Assembly (NCBI GenBank): GCA_944385415.1
Contig: CALWXC010000005.1
Location: forward strand, 1-64,000
DNA: 64,000 nt
DNA from: an uncultured Oscillospiraceae bacterium
GTDB taxonomy: Bacteria; Bacillota; Clostridia; Oscillospirales; Oscillospiraceae
Reading direction: 5' to 3'
Under the pieces are notes generated by a model that made no database searches, had not been told where the DNA came from, and saw only the letters and a list, made by a program, of their open reading frames with translations. Below are positions 49,821 through 59,029 of this stretch, in pieces. Within the stretch, counting starts at the first letter, position 1, and each line of letters starts with the position of its first letter. Made by a program: the position numbers and the translations under genes.

Positions 49821-51182
49821 ATGTCCGTAAAAGTCAAACTGACGGCGTGGATCACGGCGCTGCTGCTGGTATTGGTGGCAGCGTCGTTGCTCTTTCTCAT
49901 GTCGGTGACCAGCACCGTCGTTACAGAAAACGCCGCCAATCAGTTGGAAACCACAGTCCGCACCAATCTGACCGCCGTCTCCCGGGCCGAGGACGGCACA
50001 TTGTCCATGGGCGAGGGATTTTCCTTTGTCCGCAGCGGCGTATACACGCTGCTCTACAATGAGAGCGGGGCGCTGCTGGCCGGTCAGCCGCCGTTGGACA
50101 GTCCCGACAATGTCGCCTTTGAAAACGGCAGTCTTCGAACCGAATACGCCGCCGACGGCGACGCCTACTACGTCCTGGATTTCTGGCTGCCCTTCGGCTG
50201 GGACGACGGCATGTGGGTCCGGGGCTTGATGCAGGTGCCGGAATCCACCGGCGTCACCGAGGATTTGCTGGAAATTTCCATGTTACTGCTGCTGTTAATG
50301 GTGGCCGTGGGCGGCGTCGGGGCCTATGTGGTGGTGCGCTCGGCGTTCCGCCCCCTGGACAAAATCGTGGCCGCCGCCGAGTCCATCGGCGAGGGCCGGG
50401 ACCTGTCCCGGCGCATTGGTTTGAAACCAGGCCGGGATGAAATGAGCCGTCTGGCCACGGCCTTTGACTCCATGTTCGCCCGACTGGAGCGGTCCTTTGA
50501 AGCCGAAAAGCAGTTCACCTCCGACGCCTCCCACGAGTTGCGGACGCCCATCGCCGTCATTCTGGCCCAGTGCGCCGAGGCAGCCCATCACCACACCGAG
50601 GAGGAGCACCGCCAGGATATGGCTGTCATTGACCGGCAAGCCCGGAAAATGCAGGCGCTGGTTCAGCAGCTGCTGCAGATGACGCGTCTGGAACAGGGCA
50701 CCCAGCGGGCGGCCTTTGAAGAGGCGGACCTGAGCGAATTGGTGTCGGTGCTCTGTGAGGAGCTGCCGGAGCTGCCGGAAGGCGTCACCCTCCATCGGGA
50801 TATCCAGCCGGATGTGACGGCGGTCTTTGATGTGATGCTGCTGAGCCGACTGCTGCAAAATCTCCTGAATAATGCCATCCGCTACGGCCGGCCGGACGGC
50901 AACATCTGGGTCACCCTCCGACGGATGGACAGGGAGGTTCTGCTCAGCGTTCGGGACGACGGTCCCGGTATGGCGGCGGATCAGCTGGATAAGATTTTTA
51001 CCCGGTTTTATCAGGCGGACCCCTCCCGCAGCGGCAGCGGCACGGGCCTGGGATTGACCATGGTGCAGCAGATCGCCCATCTGCATGGGGGCCGGGTCAC
51101 TGTGGACAGTGCGCCGGGCCGGGGCAGCTGTTTTACCTTTCGGTTCCCCGCCGAGCAGGCCGCCACACTGGAAGAAAAATAA
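49821..51182 (+). CDS. Membrane sensor histidine kinase
   Basis: A 453-aa kinase. It has a TM helix near residue 10, an extracellular sensor domain (about 35-155), a second TM (LLEISMLLLLLMVAVGGVGAYVVV), HAMP (FRPLDKIVAAAESIGEGRDLS) and an H box DASHELRTPIAVI. The ATPase domain has LLNNAIRYGRPDG and RDDGPGM plus GTGLGLTMVQQIA. The start at 49821 has GGAGGA at a normal distance and is 2 nt after the regulator's stop. Confidence 0.94.
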   Translation: MSVKVKLTAWITALLLVLVAASLLFLMSVTSTVVTENAANQLETTVRTNLTAVSRAEDGTLSMGEGFSFVRSGVYTLLYNESGALLAGQPPLDSPDNVAFENGSLRTEYAADGDAYYVLDFWLPFGWDDGMWVRGLMQVPESTGVTEDLLEISMLLLLLMVAVGGVGAYVVVRSAFRPLDKIVAAAESIGEGRDLSRRIGLKPGRDEMSRLATAFDSMFARLERSFEAEKQFTSDASHELRTPIAVILAQCAEAAHHHTEEEHRQDMAVIDRQARKMQALVQQLLQMTRLEQGTQRAAFEEADLSELVSVLCEELPELPEGVTLHRDIQPDVTAVFDVMLLSRLLQNLLNNAIRYGRPDGNIWVTLRRMDREVLLSVRDDGPGMAADQLDKIFTRFYQADPSRSGSGTGLGLTMVQQIAHLHGGRVTVDSAPGRGSCFTFRFPAEQAATLEEK

Positions 51183-51191
51183 TCCCAGTGC

Positions 51192-51208
51192 TTTAATGTT
51201 GTTTTAAT
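51192..51208. promoter_or_regulatory. TTTAAT direct repeats, candidate response-regulator box
   Basis: TTTAAT occurs at 51192-51197 and again at 51203-51208, an 11-bp spacing typical of OmpR-family tandem sites. TATGAT at 51219-51224 is a likely -10 downstream, so the repeats sit at the -35 position of the lipoprotein promoter. Confidence 0.55.
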
Positions 51209-51281
51209 TTTGCCCGCCTATGATAAGGCTACAAAGAAACAACGACAACAAAAAAACTTCTTCCCGAAAGGTGTGTTTTCT

Positions 51282-52412
51282 ATGAAAAAGACTATGACCA
51301 TTGCTCTCTCCGCCGCCGCGCTGACCCTGGCCCTGGCCGCCTGCGGCAGCTCCCCCAAGACCCAGGCCCCCAGCTATGTGGGCATGGACGCCGCCAAGAA
51401 CGCCGCCCTGGCCGATGCCGGTGTCTCCACCACCGACGCCGTTTTCACCACTGCGGAGCTGGACGACAAGAACGGCACTGCCTATTATGAATTGAAGTTC
51501 TCCGACGGCACTGCTGAATATGACTACGACGTGGATGCCCTGACTGGTGTAGTCATCGAGGGCAAGAAGGATGATGCCGCCGGCAACACCGCCATCGTCA
51601 ATTCCGGCTCCGGCAACGCTGCCGATATCAGCACCACCACCAGCACCTCCATCGACGAGAACAAAGCCAAGTCCATCGCCCTGGCTGACGCCGGTGTGCA
51701 GGAAACCGATACGGCTTACCTGGTGGTGAAGCCCGATTACGACAACGGCGTAGCCGTCTACGATGTGGAGTTCTATGTGGCTTCCACCAAGCTGGAATAT
51801 GACTACGAGATCGACGCCGCCACCGGCAAAATCCGCAGCATGGATCAGGATATTGAGGGCTATACCCCCAGCACCACCACTACCAACACTGCCACCAGCG
51901 GCACCACCGCCAATACTGCCACCAGCGGTACCACTGCCAGCGGCAGCACCGGCAGCAGCGCTTCCACCGGTACAGCCGTTGACGAAGCCAAAGCCAAGTC
52001 CATCGCCCTGAGCGATGCCGGTGTGAAGGAAGCCGACACGGCCTATCTGAAAGTCAAGCTGGACTATGACGATGGCGTAAAGGTTTATGACGTGGAGTTC
52101 TACGCAGGCGGTACCGAGTATGACTATGAGATCAACGCCGCCACCGGTGAAATCCGCAGCATGGACCATGATGCCGAGGGTTACGCCCCCGCGCAGACCG
52201 GCTCCGCCAAGTCCGAGGCCGATATTCAGGCCATTGCCCTGGCCAAGGTTCCCGGCGCCACCGCTTCCGACCTGCGGATGCACCTGGATTACGACGACGG
52301 CCGCCAGGTCTACGAGGGCAGCATCTACTACAACAGCATGGAGTATGAGTTCACCATCGACGCCTACAGCGGCGCCATTCTCGAATGGGATTCTGAATCC
52401 ATCTACGACTAA
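51282..52412 (+). CDS. Lipoprotein with four PepSY-like domains
   Basis: A 376-aa exported lipoprotein. The signal peptide MKKTMTIALSAAALTLALAACG has lipobox LAAC. Four PepSY-type repeats follow: AAKNAALADAGVSTTDAVF..., KAKSIALADAGVQETDTAY..., KAKSIALSDAGVKEADTAY..., and DIQAIALAKVPGATASDL..., each ending in a YDYEI(N/D)A.TG.I-type strand. A Thr/Ser/Gly-rich linker separates repeats 2 and 3. PepSY domains bind or inhibit proteases and act as envelope sensors. The adjacency to a two-component system suggests it is its target or accessory. Start at 51282 is set by the signal peptide. Confidence 0.9.
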   Translation: MKKTMTIALSAAALTLALAACGSSPKTQAPSYVGMDAAKNAALADAGVSTTDAVFTTAELDDKNGTAYYELKFSDGTAEYDYDVDALTGVVIEGKKDDAAGNTAIVNSGSGNAADISTTTSTSIDENKAKSIALADAGVQETDTAYLVVKPDYDNGVAVYDVEFYVASTKLEYDYEIDAATGKIRSMDQDIEGYTPSTTTTNTATSGTTANTATSGTTASGSTGSSASTGTAVDEAKAKSIALSDAGVKEADTAYLKVKLDYDDGVKVYDVEFYAGGTEYDYEINAATGEIRSMDHDAEGYAPAQTGSAKSEADIQAIALAKVPGATASDLRMHLDYDDGRQVYEGSIYYNSMEYEFTIDAYSGAILEWDSESIYD

Positions 52413-52422
52413 AAGAAAACGT

Positions 52423-52457
52423 AAATGGGCGTGCTGCCTTCCGCAGCACGCCCATTT
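52423..52457. terminator. Terminator of the PepSY lipoprotein gene
   Basis: Perfect 15-bp stem (52423-52437 with 52443-52457) and a 5-nt loop. It lies between convergent genes. Its core ATGGGCGTGCTG/CAGCACGCCCAT is the same as at 57181-57215. Confidence 0.9.
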
Positions 52458-52463
52458 GTTTCG

Positions 52464-52940
52464 TTATGTAAGCCGCTTACAGATCATGGAACGGATCAGC
52501 TTACTGTGGCAGTCCTCGTCGGCGGCCATGGTGTAAAATTCGTCGGCCATGGCGGGCCAACGCTCGGCGGCCTGTTCATAAAGCCGCTTGGCCTGCCGCT
52601 CTCCCTGGTATGCCGCCCGCAGCGCTTCGCTGACACAGGTGGTGCACTCGGCCCGGGCCGCCTGGACCTGGACACAATGGCCTGTCAACAGATAGTACAT
52701 GGCGTGGAGTTTTCGAAAATGGCACAGTTCCGTCTCTGCCATTTTCCGCAGCTGGGACGACTCCTGACCGCAGGTTTTACAGGACAGATAGCGATATCTG
52801 GCCCAGGAGTCCTTCTCCACCTGCATCCAGGCCAGAACCTCCTCCGCTGTCACTACGGTTTCGCCCTCCTGGGCATCCTGTTCGGCCCCCAGCACCCGGT
52901 TCCACACGGCCGATTGCAGTTTGGGATCGATGGTTTCCAT
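52464..52940 (-). CDS. Ferritin-like / rubrerythrin-like protein
   Basis: A 158-aa helical protein. Helix pairs contain spaced acidic and His residues (ETELCHFRKLHAMYYLL, then EALRAAYQGERQAKRLYEQAA and DEFYTMAADEDCHSKLI), the pattern of a ferritin-like di-iron four-helix bundle. A Cys pair (CKTCG) precedes it. It may detoxify oxygen species or store iron, but not all di-iron ligands can be assigned. The start at 52940 has GGAGGTGAT. Confidence 0.72.
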   Translation of the reverse strand: METIDPKLQSAVWNRVLGAEQDAQEGETVVTAEEVLAWMQVEKDSWARYRYLSCKTCGQESSQLRKMAETELCHFRKLHAMYYLLTGHCVQVQAARAECTTCVSEALRAAYQGERQAKRLYEQAAERWPAMADEFYTMAADEDCHSKLIRSMICKRLT

Positions 52941-53065
52941 TGCAATCACCTCCTTCTTCTTCACAGTATGAAGAAGGGGACCGATTGGTGCGCCGGACAG
53001 TTGTTTTTTGACCGGAAACACGGTATACTGACTGTAATGAACTGTATAAGGAAAGCGAGAGACCT

Positions 53066-53845
53066 ATGGAACTGAACATTCTGGCCGTGGGCGATGTGGT
53101 ATCCCCCGCCGGCGTCAAATATCTGCGAACCATGCTGCGCAAGCTCAAGCAGCAATATTGTGTGGACTTCTGCGTGGTCAACGGCGAAAACGCCGCCATG
53201 GTGGGCCTGACGCCCTCCCATGCTGACGAGATTCTGGACGCCGGGGCCGACGTCATCACCCTGGGCAACCACACCTGGAACTGTCGGGACATTGTCCCCA
53301 TGATCGAAGACTGTCCCTATCTGCTGCGGCCCGCCAACTTCCCGCCCCAGCAGCCGGGCCGGGGCTGGGGCGTCTTTGAGACCAAGGCCGGGCCTGTGGC
53401 TGTGGTGAACCTCATTGGCCGCTGCGACATGGCCTTCGGCCCCGACAATCCCTTTTTGCTCATGGAAAAGCTATTGCCCCAGCTGGACACCAAGCTGATT
53501 CTGGTGGACTTTCACGCCGAAGCCACCTCGGAGAAACTGGCCATGGGCTACCATCTGGATGGCCGCGTCAGCGCCGTCTGGGGCACCCATACCCATGTGC
53601 CCACGGCGGACTGTCAGATTCTGCCCCAGGGCACCGGCTACATCACCGACCTGGGCATGACCGGCCCAGCCCGATCCATCCTGGGCGTGATGCCGGAGCA
53701 GTCCGTGGCGGGCTTCCGGGGTGAACTGACGTCCCGTTTTAAAGCCGCCCCCGGCCCCTGTAAGCTGGAGGGAGCTGTCTTCACCATCGATACGGCCACC
53801 GGCCGCTGCGTCCACGCCGAAGGAGTGCGTATCCATGAGGATTAA
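53066..53845 (+). CDS. ymdB: YmdB-family metallophosphoesterase
   Basis: A 259-aa enzyme of the calcineurin-like family (TIGR00282/YmdB). Metal-binding residues are in ILAVGDVVSPAG (D), CVVNGENAA (N/E), ITLGNHTWN (NH), VDFHAEATSEK (H) and VWGTHTHVPTAD (HxH). In Bacillus the homologue is a cyclic-nucleotide phosphodiesterase that affects biofilm and motility; that role is not shown here. Its end overlaps yhaO by 11 bp. Confidence 0.94.
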   Translation: MELNILAVGDVVSPAGVKYLRTMLRKLKQQYCVDFCVVNGENAAMVGLTPSHADEILDAGADVITLGNHTWNCRDIVPMIEDCPYLLRPANFPPQQPGRGWGVFETKAGPVAVVNLIGRCDMAFGPDNPFLLMEKLLPQLDTKLILVDFHAEATSEKLAMGYHLDGRVSAVWGTHTHVPTADCQILPQGTGYITDLGMTGPARSILGVMPEQSVAGFRGELTSRFKAAPGPCKLEGAVFTIDTATGRCVHAEGVRIHED

Positions 53846-54908
53846 ATTTCTCCACGCCGCCGACCTGCATCTGGACTCGCCCTTTGCGGCCCTGCCGCCG
53901 GAACAGGCTGCCCGCCGCCGGAGAGAACAGCGGGAACTGCTGGGTCAGATTGTGGAGCTGTGCAACGGAGAACAATGCGACCTGCTGTTATTGGCCGGTG
54001 ATCTGTTCGACGGGGCCACGGTGTACCCGGATACGCTGGAGGTGCTGCAGCGCCAGCTGGCCCGATGCCGGGCTTTGGTCTTTATCAGTCCCGGCAACCA
54101 CGACCCCTACGGCCCCGACAGCCCCTATGCCCGGAACGACTGGCCCAAAAACGTCCACTTTTTTACGGAACCGTCCATGCAGGGCTTCCAGCTGCCCCAT
54201 TTGGATTTGGAACTGTGGGGCGCGGCCTTTACCGGCCCGTCGGCCCCATCGCTTTTGGATGGCTTCCGCGTCACCGGCGAACGGCCCGCCATCGTTCTGC
54301 TCCACGGCGATGCCCAGAATGCCGCCAGTCCCTACAATGCTATCACCACAACCCAACTGGAGCAGTGCGGCGCCGACTATGTGGCCTTGGGCCACATTCA
54401 TGCCCCGTCGGGCCTGCTTCATGCCGGAAAAACGGCCTACGCGTGGCCCGGCTGCGCCATGGGCCGGGGCTTCGATGAAACAGGCCCCCGCGGCGTCTAT
54501 GTGGGTACCCTCACGGATGAGGGGTGTGATCTCCAGTTTCACCCCCTGGACAGCCGCCGGTATCTGATTTTGAGTGTGGAAGCCGGAGCAGACCCGCGCC
54601 AGTCCATTTTGGACGCCTTGCCGCCGGAAACGGAAAACGATATTTACCGCATTGTGCTGACAGGCCCCAGTCCCCGGCTGGATGTGGTGTCTCTGGAGGA
54701 ATCGCTGGCCCCCCGCTTTTTCGGTCTCACCATTGTGGATGAGACCTACGCCCCACAGAATCTATGGGAAGCCCGGGGGCAGGACACGCTGCGGGGCCTC
54801 TTTTTACAGGCCCTCTATGAACGGCGGGCCGAGGACCGGGAACTGTATGAGATGGCCGCCCAACTGGGGGTGGCGGCATTGGATGGACGGGAGGTGCCGG
54901 AACTTTGA
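53835..54908 (+). CDS. YhaO-type DNA repair exonuclease (SbcD-like)
   Basis: A 357-aa Mre11/SbcD-like nuclease. Phosphoesterase motifs: FLHAADLHLDSPF (DxH), LLAGDLFDG (GD), ISPGNHDPYGP (GNHD), LLHGDAQ and LGHIHAPSG (GHxH). It pairs with the ATPase encoded next, as SbcD pairs with SbcC, to process DNA ends. Confidence 0.93.
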   Translation: MRIKFLHAADLHLDSPFAALPPEQAARRRREQRELLGQIVELCNGEQCDLLLLAGDLFDGATVYPDTLEVLQRQLARCRALVFISPGNHDPYGPDSPYARNDWPKNVHFFTEPSMQGFQLPHLDLELWGAAFTGPSAPSLLDGFRVTGERPAIVLLHGDAQNAASPYNAITTTQLEQCGADYVALGHIHAPSGLLHAGKTAYAWPGCAMGRGFDETGPRGVYVGTLTDEGCDLQFHPLDSRRYLILSVEAGADPRQSILDALPPETENDIYRIVLTGPSPRLDVVSLEESLAPRFFGLTIVDETYAPQNLWEARGQDTLRGLFLQALYERRAEDRELYEMAAQLGVAALDGREVPEL

Positions 54909-57106
54909 TTCTCAAACGCATGACCGCCACCTTCGGCAAGCTGGAACGGGAACAGCTGGATCTGGAACCGGGTCTCAACGTTATCGAAGCCCCCAACGAG
55001 TCCGGCAAATCCACCTGGGCCGCCTTTCTCCTCTCCATGCTCTACGGCATCGACACGGCCCAGCGGTCTTCCCGGACCAATCTGCCCGACAAAACAAAAT
55101 ACAAGCCCTGGAACGGCCAGCCCATGGAGGGCAGTCTGGAACTGCAATGGCAGGGCCGTCCTGTCACCATCCAGCGCACCGGTTCCGACCGGGCGCCCAT
55201 GCGGGAGTTCTCTGCCTTTGACAGTGAGACGGGAAATGCGGTCCCCCTGACGGAGAGCACCTGCGGCCAAACCCTTATCGGTGTGGAACGCAGCGTCTAC
55301 GAGCGCAGCGGGTTTCTCAGCTTCCGTTGTATGGCCATCAGCGGCGATCATGCGTTGGAGGCCCGACTCAATGCGCTGGTATCCTCCGGCGAGGAATCCT
55401 TCAGCTATACCCAGGTGGAAAGGCGGCTGCGGGACCAGCGGAACCGGCTGCGCCACAACCGTTTGGGACTGCTGCCCCAGGCCGAGGAGGAGCTGCGGCA
55501 GGTGCGGCAGCAGATGGAAACCCTGGAAACGCTGAACCGGGAGTACCGGGAGCTGGAAGTCCGCCGGGAACAGCTGGCGGAGCAGGAAAAGCAGCTGTCG
55601 GAACGGCTGTCCCGGCTCCAGGCCCGGGCTCTTTCCGGCAAACGGCAGCAGTTGGAAGCCGCCCGTCAGGACTGGGAGAAAAAGGCCGCCTTTCTCCGGC
55701 AGAAAGCCGATAGTGTGGCTGCGTTACCCCCGTTGGAAACGCTGTCGGCCACCCAGGGACAGCTGGACGCCACGGTGGATGGTCTGCGGCAGCTGGAATC
55801 CATGGTGGATCTGCGAAAGCCCATGACACCGCTGGAACCGCCCCAGTGTCCGCCGGGCTTTGAGGGCCTAACCAGTGAGCAGGTTCATGAGACCGTCGAA
55901 GCCGAATGCGCCCGATTGGAGCGGCTGCGGTGCCCGCCCCTCTACGACGGCGGCGCGCCGGGCCGTATGACCGGCGTAGCCGTGGTCATGGGCGCACTGG
56001 CCATCCTGGGCCTGTTTTTGAAGCTGTGGGCCATGGTGATCTTTGGATTGGTGCTGGCCGTGGTCTTTGCCGTCCAGGCCGGAGCACGGACCAACCGCAA
56101 CCATCGGGCCCGGATGCAGTATCGTGCCATTCTGGACCACTACAATGTGGATTCCATGGACGAGCTGCTGGACCGGTGCGACAGCTGGCGGGAGACGCTG
56201 GCGGAGTACAGCCGCCAGACGGCAGAATTGAAGCGGCAGCGCAACGCCTGGGAGATTCAGATGACTCATCTGGGGGAGCGGATGACAGAACTGATGGCCT
56301 CTATTCGGGCCTTTGCGCCGGAGATTGTCGATGTGACGCAAGCCAAGGCCGCCATCCAGCGGGCCATCCATTTGCAGCAGTTTTACGCCGCCGCCCAGCG
56401 GGAGGAGCAGAGCGCCCGGTCCCGGTATGACGCGCTGCAGGAGGCTATTGGCCCGCTGCCGGAACCCGCTGCCGACGGCAGCGAAGACGACGGCGACCCG
56501 GAGGAGGTGGCCGGACAGTTGGAGGAAGTGCGGCAGGAATTGGCCGAGGTCCGCTCCCAAATGGACCTGCGGCGGGGCCGCATGGAAGCCGATGGAGACC
56601 CCGCCCAATGGAGCGCCAAGGAAGCCGTTCTGACCTCCAAAATTGCCCGGATGCAGCGGCGTCTGGACGCGCTGAATCTGGCCCTGGACGCCCTTTCCCA
56701 GGCCAATGAGACGTTGCAGACCCGTTTTTCTCCCCAGCTGAACCGGCTGGCAGGGCAGTATATGGCCCGGCTCACCGACGGCCGTTACGATCAGGTATTA
56801 CTGGACCAGAATTTACAGGTAACGGCTCGTCCAGCGGGACAGGCCATCAACCGGCCGTTGCAGGCGTTGAGCAGCGGCACCGGCGATCAATTGTATCTGG
56901 CCGTCCGGCTGGCCATTTGTGATCTGGTGCTGCCGCCGGAGGCTCCGTTGGTGTTGGATGACGCCTTGGCTGTCTTTGATGACGAACGTATGGGGGCGGC
57001 CCTTTCTCTGCTGCGGGAGCTCTCTCAGAAGCGGCAGATCCTGTTGTTTACCTGCCATACCAGAGAAAAAGCCTGGCTGGAATCCCACCCCGAACCCCAA
57101 AACTAA
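54905..57106 (+). CDS. YhaN-type AAA ATPase (SbcC/Rad50-like) with membrane segment
   Basis: A 733-aa ATPase. It starts with TTG at 54905, whose bases overlap the TGA of the nuclease gene; this start is needed for MILKRMTATFGKLE, which is conserved in the family. Walker A is APNESGKST (about 29-37). Long coiled coils (about 185-310 and 420-620) flank two hydrophobic helices (VAVVMGALAILGLFLKLWAM, then VIFGLVLAVVFAVQAG). The signature region LSSGTGDQLYLAVRLAI and Walker B PLVLDDALAVFDD are at the end. The membrane hairpin is a YhaN trait and distinguishes it from classic SbcC. Confidence 0.9.
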   Translation: MILKRMTATFGKLEREQLDLEPGLNVIEAPNESGKSTWAAFLLSMLYGIDTAQRSSRTNLPDKTKYKPWNGQPMEGSLELQWQGRPVTIQRTGSDRAPMREFSAFDSETGNAVPLTESTCGQTLIGVERSVYERSGFLSFRCMAISGDHALEARLNALVSSGEESFSYTQVERRLRDQRNRLRHNRLGLLPQAEEELRQVRQQMETLETLNREYRELEVRREQLAEQEKQLSERLSRLQARALSGKRQQLEAARQDWEKKAAFLRQKADSVAALPPLETLSATQGQLDATVDGLRQLESMVDLRKPMTPLEPPQCPPGFEGLTSEQVHETVEAECARLERLRCPPLYDGGAPGRMTGVAVVMGALAILGLFLKLWAMVIFGLVLAVVFAVQAGARTNRNHRARMQYRAILDHYNVDSMDELLDRCDSWRETLAEYSRQTAELKRQRNAWEIQMTHLGERMTELMASIRAFAPEIVDVTQAKAAIQRAIHLQQFYAAAQREEQSARSRYDALQEAIGPLPEPAADGSEDDGDPEEVAGQLEEVRQELAEVRSQMDLRRGRMEADGDPAQWSAKEAVLTSKIARMQRRLDALNLALDALSQANETLQTRFSPQLNRLAGQYMARLTDGRYDQVLLDQNLQVTARPAGQAINRPLQALSSGTGDQLYLAVRLAICDLVLPPEAPLVLDDALAVFDDERMGAALSLLRELSQKRQILLFTCHTREKAWLESHPEPQN

Positions 57107-57180
57107 CCTGATTACCAGACCAAGCCGCAATCCCAAGCCTTTCTTAGCGGCGGGGGCAGGTCCCGCCTTACAAGCAATAC

Positions 57181-57215
57181 ATATGGGCGTGCTGCCGAAC
57201 ACAGCACGCCCATAT
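57181..57215. terminator. Terminator between yhaN and the ABC transporter operon
   Basis: ATATGGGCGTGCTG (57181-57194) pairs with CAGCACGCCCATAT (57202-57215). It serves both convergent units and copies the stem at 52423-52457. Confidence 0.85.
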
Positions 57216-57230
57216 TCTATAACAGGAGCC

Positions 57231-58217
57231 TTATTCCGTTACGGCTTCGGCCCAGCTGTTATCCACCAGGTCCTCGAAGTTGACCCGCTCGGACAGTTCT
57301 CCGGCCTGCTCCATGACGTCCATGAGACGATCCAGGGATTCCGGTTCCATCACCGGCGTAGCGTTCCAGGCGTCAATGTCCAAATGGCGCTGGCACACGG
57401 TTTCCAGGATTTCCAAATCCGTGTCGGGGAACTGGGGCTCAATGGCTTCGGCAATCTCCGCCGCCGTGTGGGTCAACACCCATTCCTGCCCACGGGCAAT
57501 GGCGCGGGTCATGGATTCGATGATGTCCGGATGTTCCTCCATGTAACTCTCGTTGGCGAAAAAGGCCGTATAGGGAATCTCGCCGCTTTCCTGGCCGATG
57601 GAAGCCAGAATGTACCCCTTGCCCTCCTGGACCACCTGAGTGGCCGTGGGCTCGAACAGGGCCACATAATCACCGGTGCCGCCGGTGAAGGCGCCTGCCA
57701 TCATGTTGAACTGGATGGAGGTGTCCACCACGGCGTCCTCATGGGGAATGACGCCGTTCTGCCGCATGACGTATTCCAGCGTCATCTCCGGGACGCCGCC
57801 CTTGCGGCCGCCGAGGATGGTGGTACCTTTGAGATTTTCCCACGAAAATTCTTCATCGGTGCGGCCCACCAGGAAGGAGCCGTCCCGCTTGGTCAGCTGG
57901 GCGAAAATCTTCGGCGCGTCCTCCCGGCCCTCCAGATGGACGTAGATGCAGGCTTCCGGCCCCGCCAGACCAATGTCCGACTGGCCCGACAGGACAGCGG
58001 TCATGACCTTGTCGGCGCCGCCGCCGTTGGTCAGCTCCAACTGCAAGCCTTCTTCCTCGAAGAAGCCCAGTTCCATGGCCGCGTAGAAGGGGGCATAGAA
58101 TACCGAATGGGTCACCTCGTTGACCGATACGGTGGTCAGGTCCTCTTTCTTGCCGCAGCCGGCCAAGGTGCTCAAAAGCAGCACCAGAGCCGTCATTCCC
58201 AGGATAATTCGTTTCAT
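57231..58217 (-). CDS. ABC transporter substrate-binding lipoprotein (NMT1/THI5/SsuA-like)
   Basis: A 328-aa exported lipoprotein. The start at 58217 gives signal MKRIILGMTALVLLLSTLAG followed by lipobox Cys. The NMT1/THI5 pattern is seen in VNEVTHSVFYAPFYAAMELGFFEEEGLQLELTNG and VLSGQSDIGLAGPEA. This family binds nitrate, sulfonates, taurine or pyrimidine precursors of thiamine. Its ATG overlaps the permease stop (ATGA). Ligand unresolved. Confidence 0.9.
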   Translation of the reverse strand: MKRIILGMTALVLLLSTLAGCGKKEDLTTVSVNEVTHSVFYAPFYAAMELGFFEEEGLQLELTNGGGADKVMTAVLSGQSDIGLAGPEACIYVHLEGREDAPKIFAQLTKRDGSFLVGRTDEEFSWENLKGTTILGGRKGGVPEMTLEYVMRQNGVIPHEDAVVDTSIQFNMMAGAFTGGTGDYVALFEPTATQVVQEGKGYILASIGQESGEIPYTAFFANESYMEEHPDIIESMTRAIARGQEWVLTHTAAEIAEAIEPQFPDTDLEILETVCQRHLDIDAWNATPVMEPESLDRLMDVMEQAGELSERVNFEDLVDNSWAEAVTE

Positions 58218-59029
58218 ACTGTCACTCCCATATATTTTTTCAGCACCTTTTCCAGCCACAGGATGCACCAGTACATCAGCGCAGCCGCAGCGGCCAGGAG
58301 CAGCACCGTCGCCATGACCAGGTCCATCTGAAAGACCTGGGAGCCGTAGACGATCAAATACCCCAGTCCGGCCCGGGACACGAGGAATTCGCCCATGATG
58401 ACACCCACCCAGGAAAGGCCCACATTGACCTTGAGAGCGTTAATCATGGTGGTAAAATTGGCGGGCAGTACCAATTTCAGAAGAATCTGCCGCCGGGTGG
58501 CCCCCAACGTCCGCATGAGACGGATTTTCTGGGGGTCCGTGGAGAGAAAACCGTTGTGCATTTCCAAAATGGTCACAATCAGGGAGATGGCCAGCGTCAT
58601 GGCGATGATGGAACCGGGACCGGCTCCCATCCACACGATAAACACCGGCCCCAGGGCCGTTTTGGGCAATGCGTTGAGCACCACCAGATAGGGGTCCAAA
58701 ACCCTGGAAAGAAAGGGGCTCCACCAGAGTAAAATGGCAATGACGGTACCCAGCAGCGTCCCCAGGATGAAGCCCGCCACGGTCTCGCCCACGGAGGTGC
58801 CCACATGGAGCAGCAGTTCCCCGGACACTGTCAGGTCCACCAGTGTCTCCCAGACGCGGCTGGGACTGCTGAAAATGAAGGCGTCGATGAGACCGGTCCG
58901 GGACGCCCCTTCCCAGGCTGCAAAGAGGGCCACCAGCAGCCCGATGCGCAGCAGAAACACGGCCGCCTTCCGCTGTTTCCGCTTTTTTAAGTACAGTTGC
59001 CGCTGGGGCGACAAAACCTGCTCATCCAT
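58214..59029 (-). CDS. ABC transporter permease (SsuC/TauC/ThiX-like)
   Basis: A 271-aa permease with six TM helices. The coupling loop reads DPQKIRLMRTLGATRRQILLKLVLP (EAA-like). The start at 59029 overlaps the ATPase gene by 8 bp; the longer frame lies inside that gene. It forms an importer with the flanking ATPase and binding protein. Confidence 0.92.
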   Translation of the reverse strand: MDEQVLSPQRQLYLKKRKQRKAAVFLLRIGLLVALFAAWEGASRTGLIDAFIFSSPSRVWETLVDLTVSGELLLHVGTSVGETVAGFILGTLLGTVIAILLWWSPFLSRVLDPYLVVLNALPKTALGPVFIVWMGAGPGSIIAMTLAISLIVTILEMHNGFLSTDPQKIRLMRTLGATRRQILLKLVLPANFTTMINALKVNVGLSWVGVIMGEFLVSRAGLGYLIVYGSQVFQMDLVMATVLLLAAAAALMYWCILWLEKVLKKYMGVTV

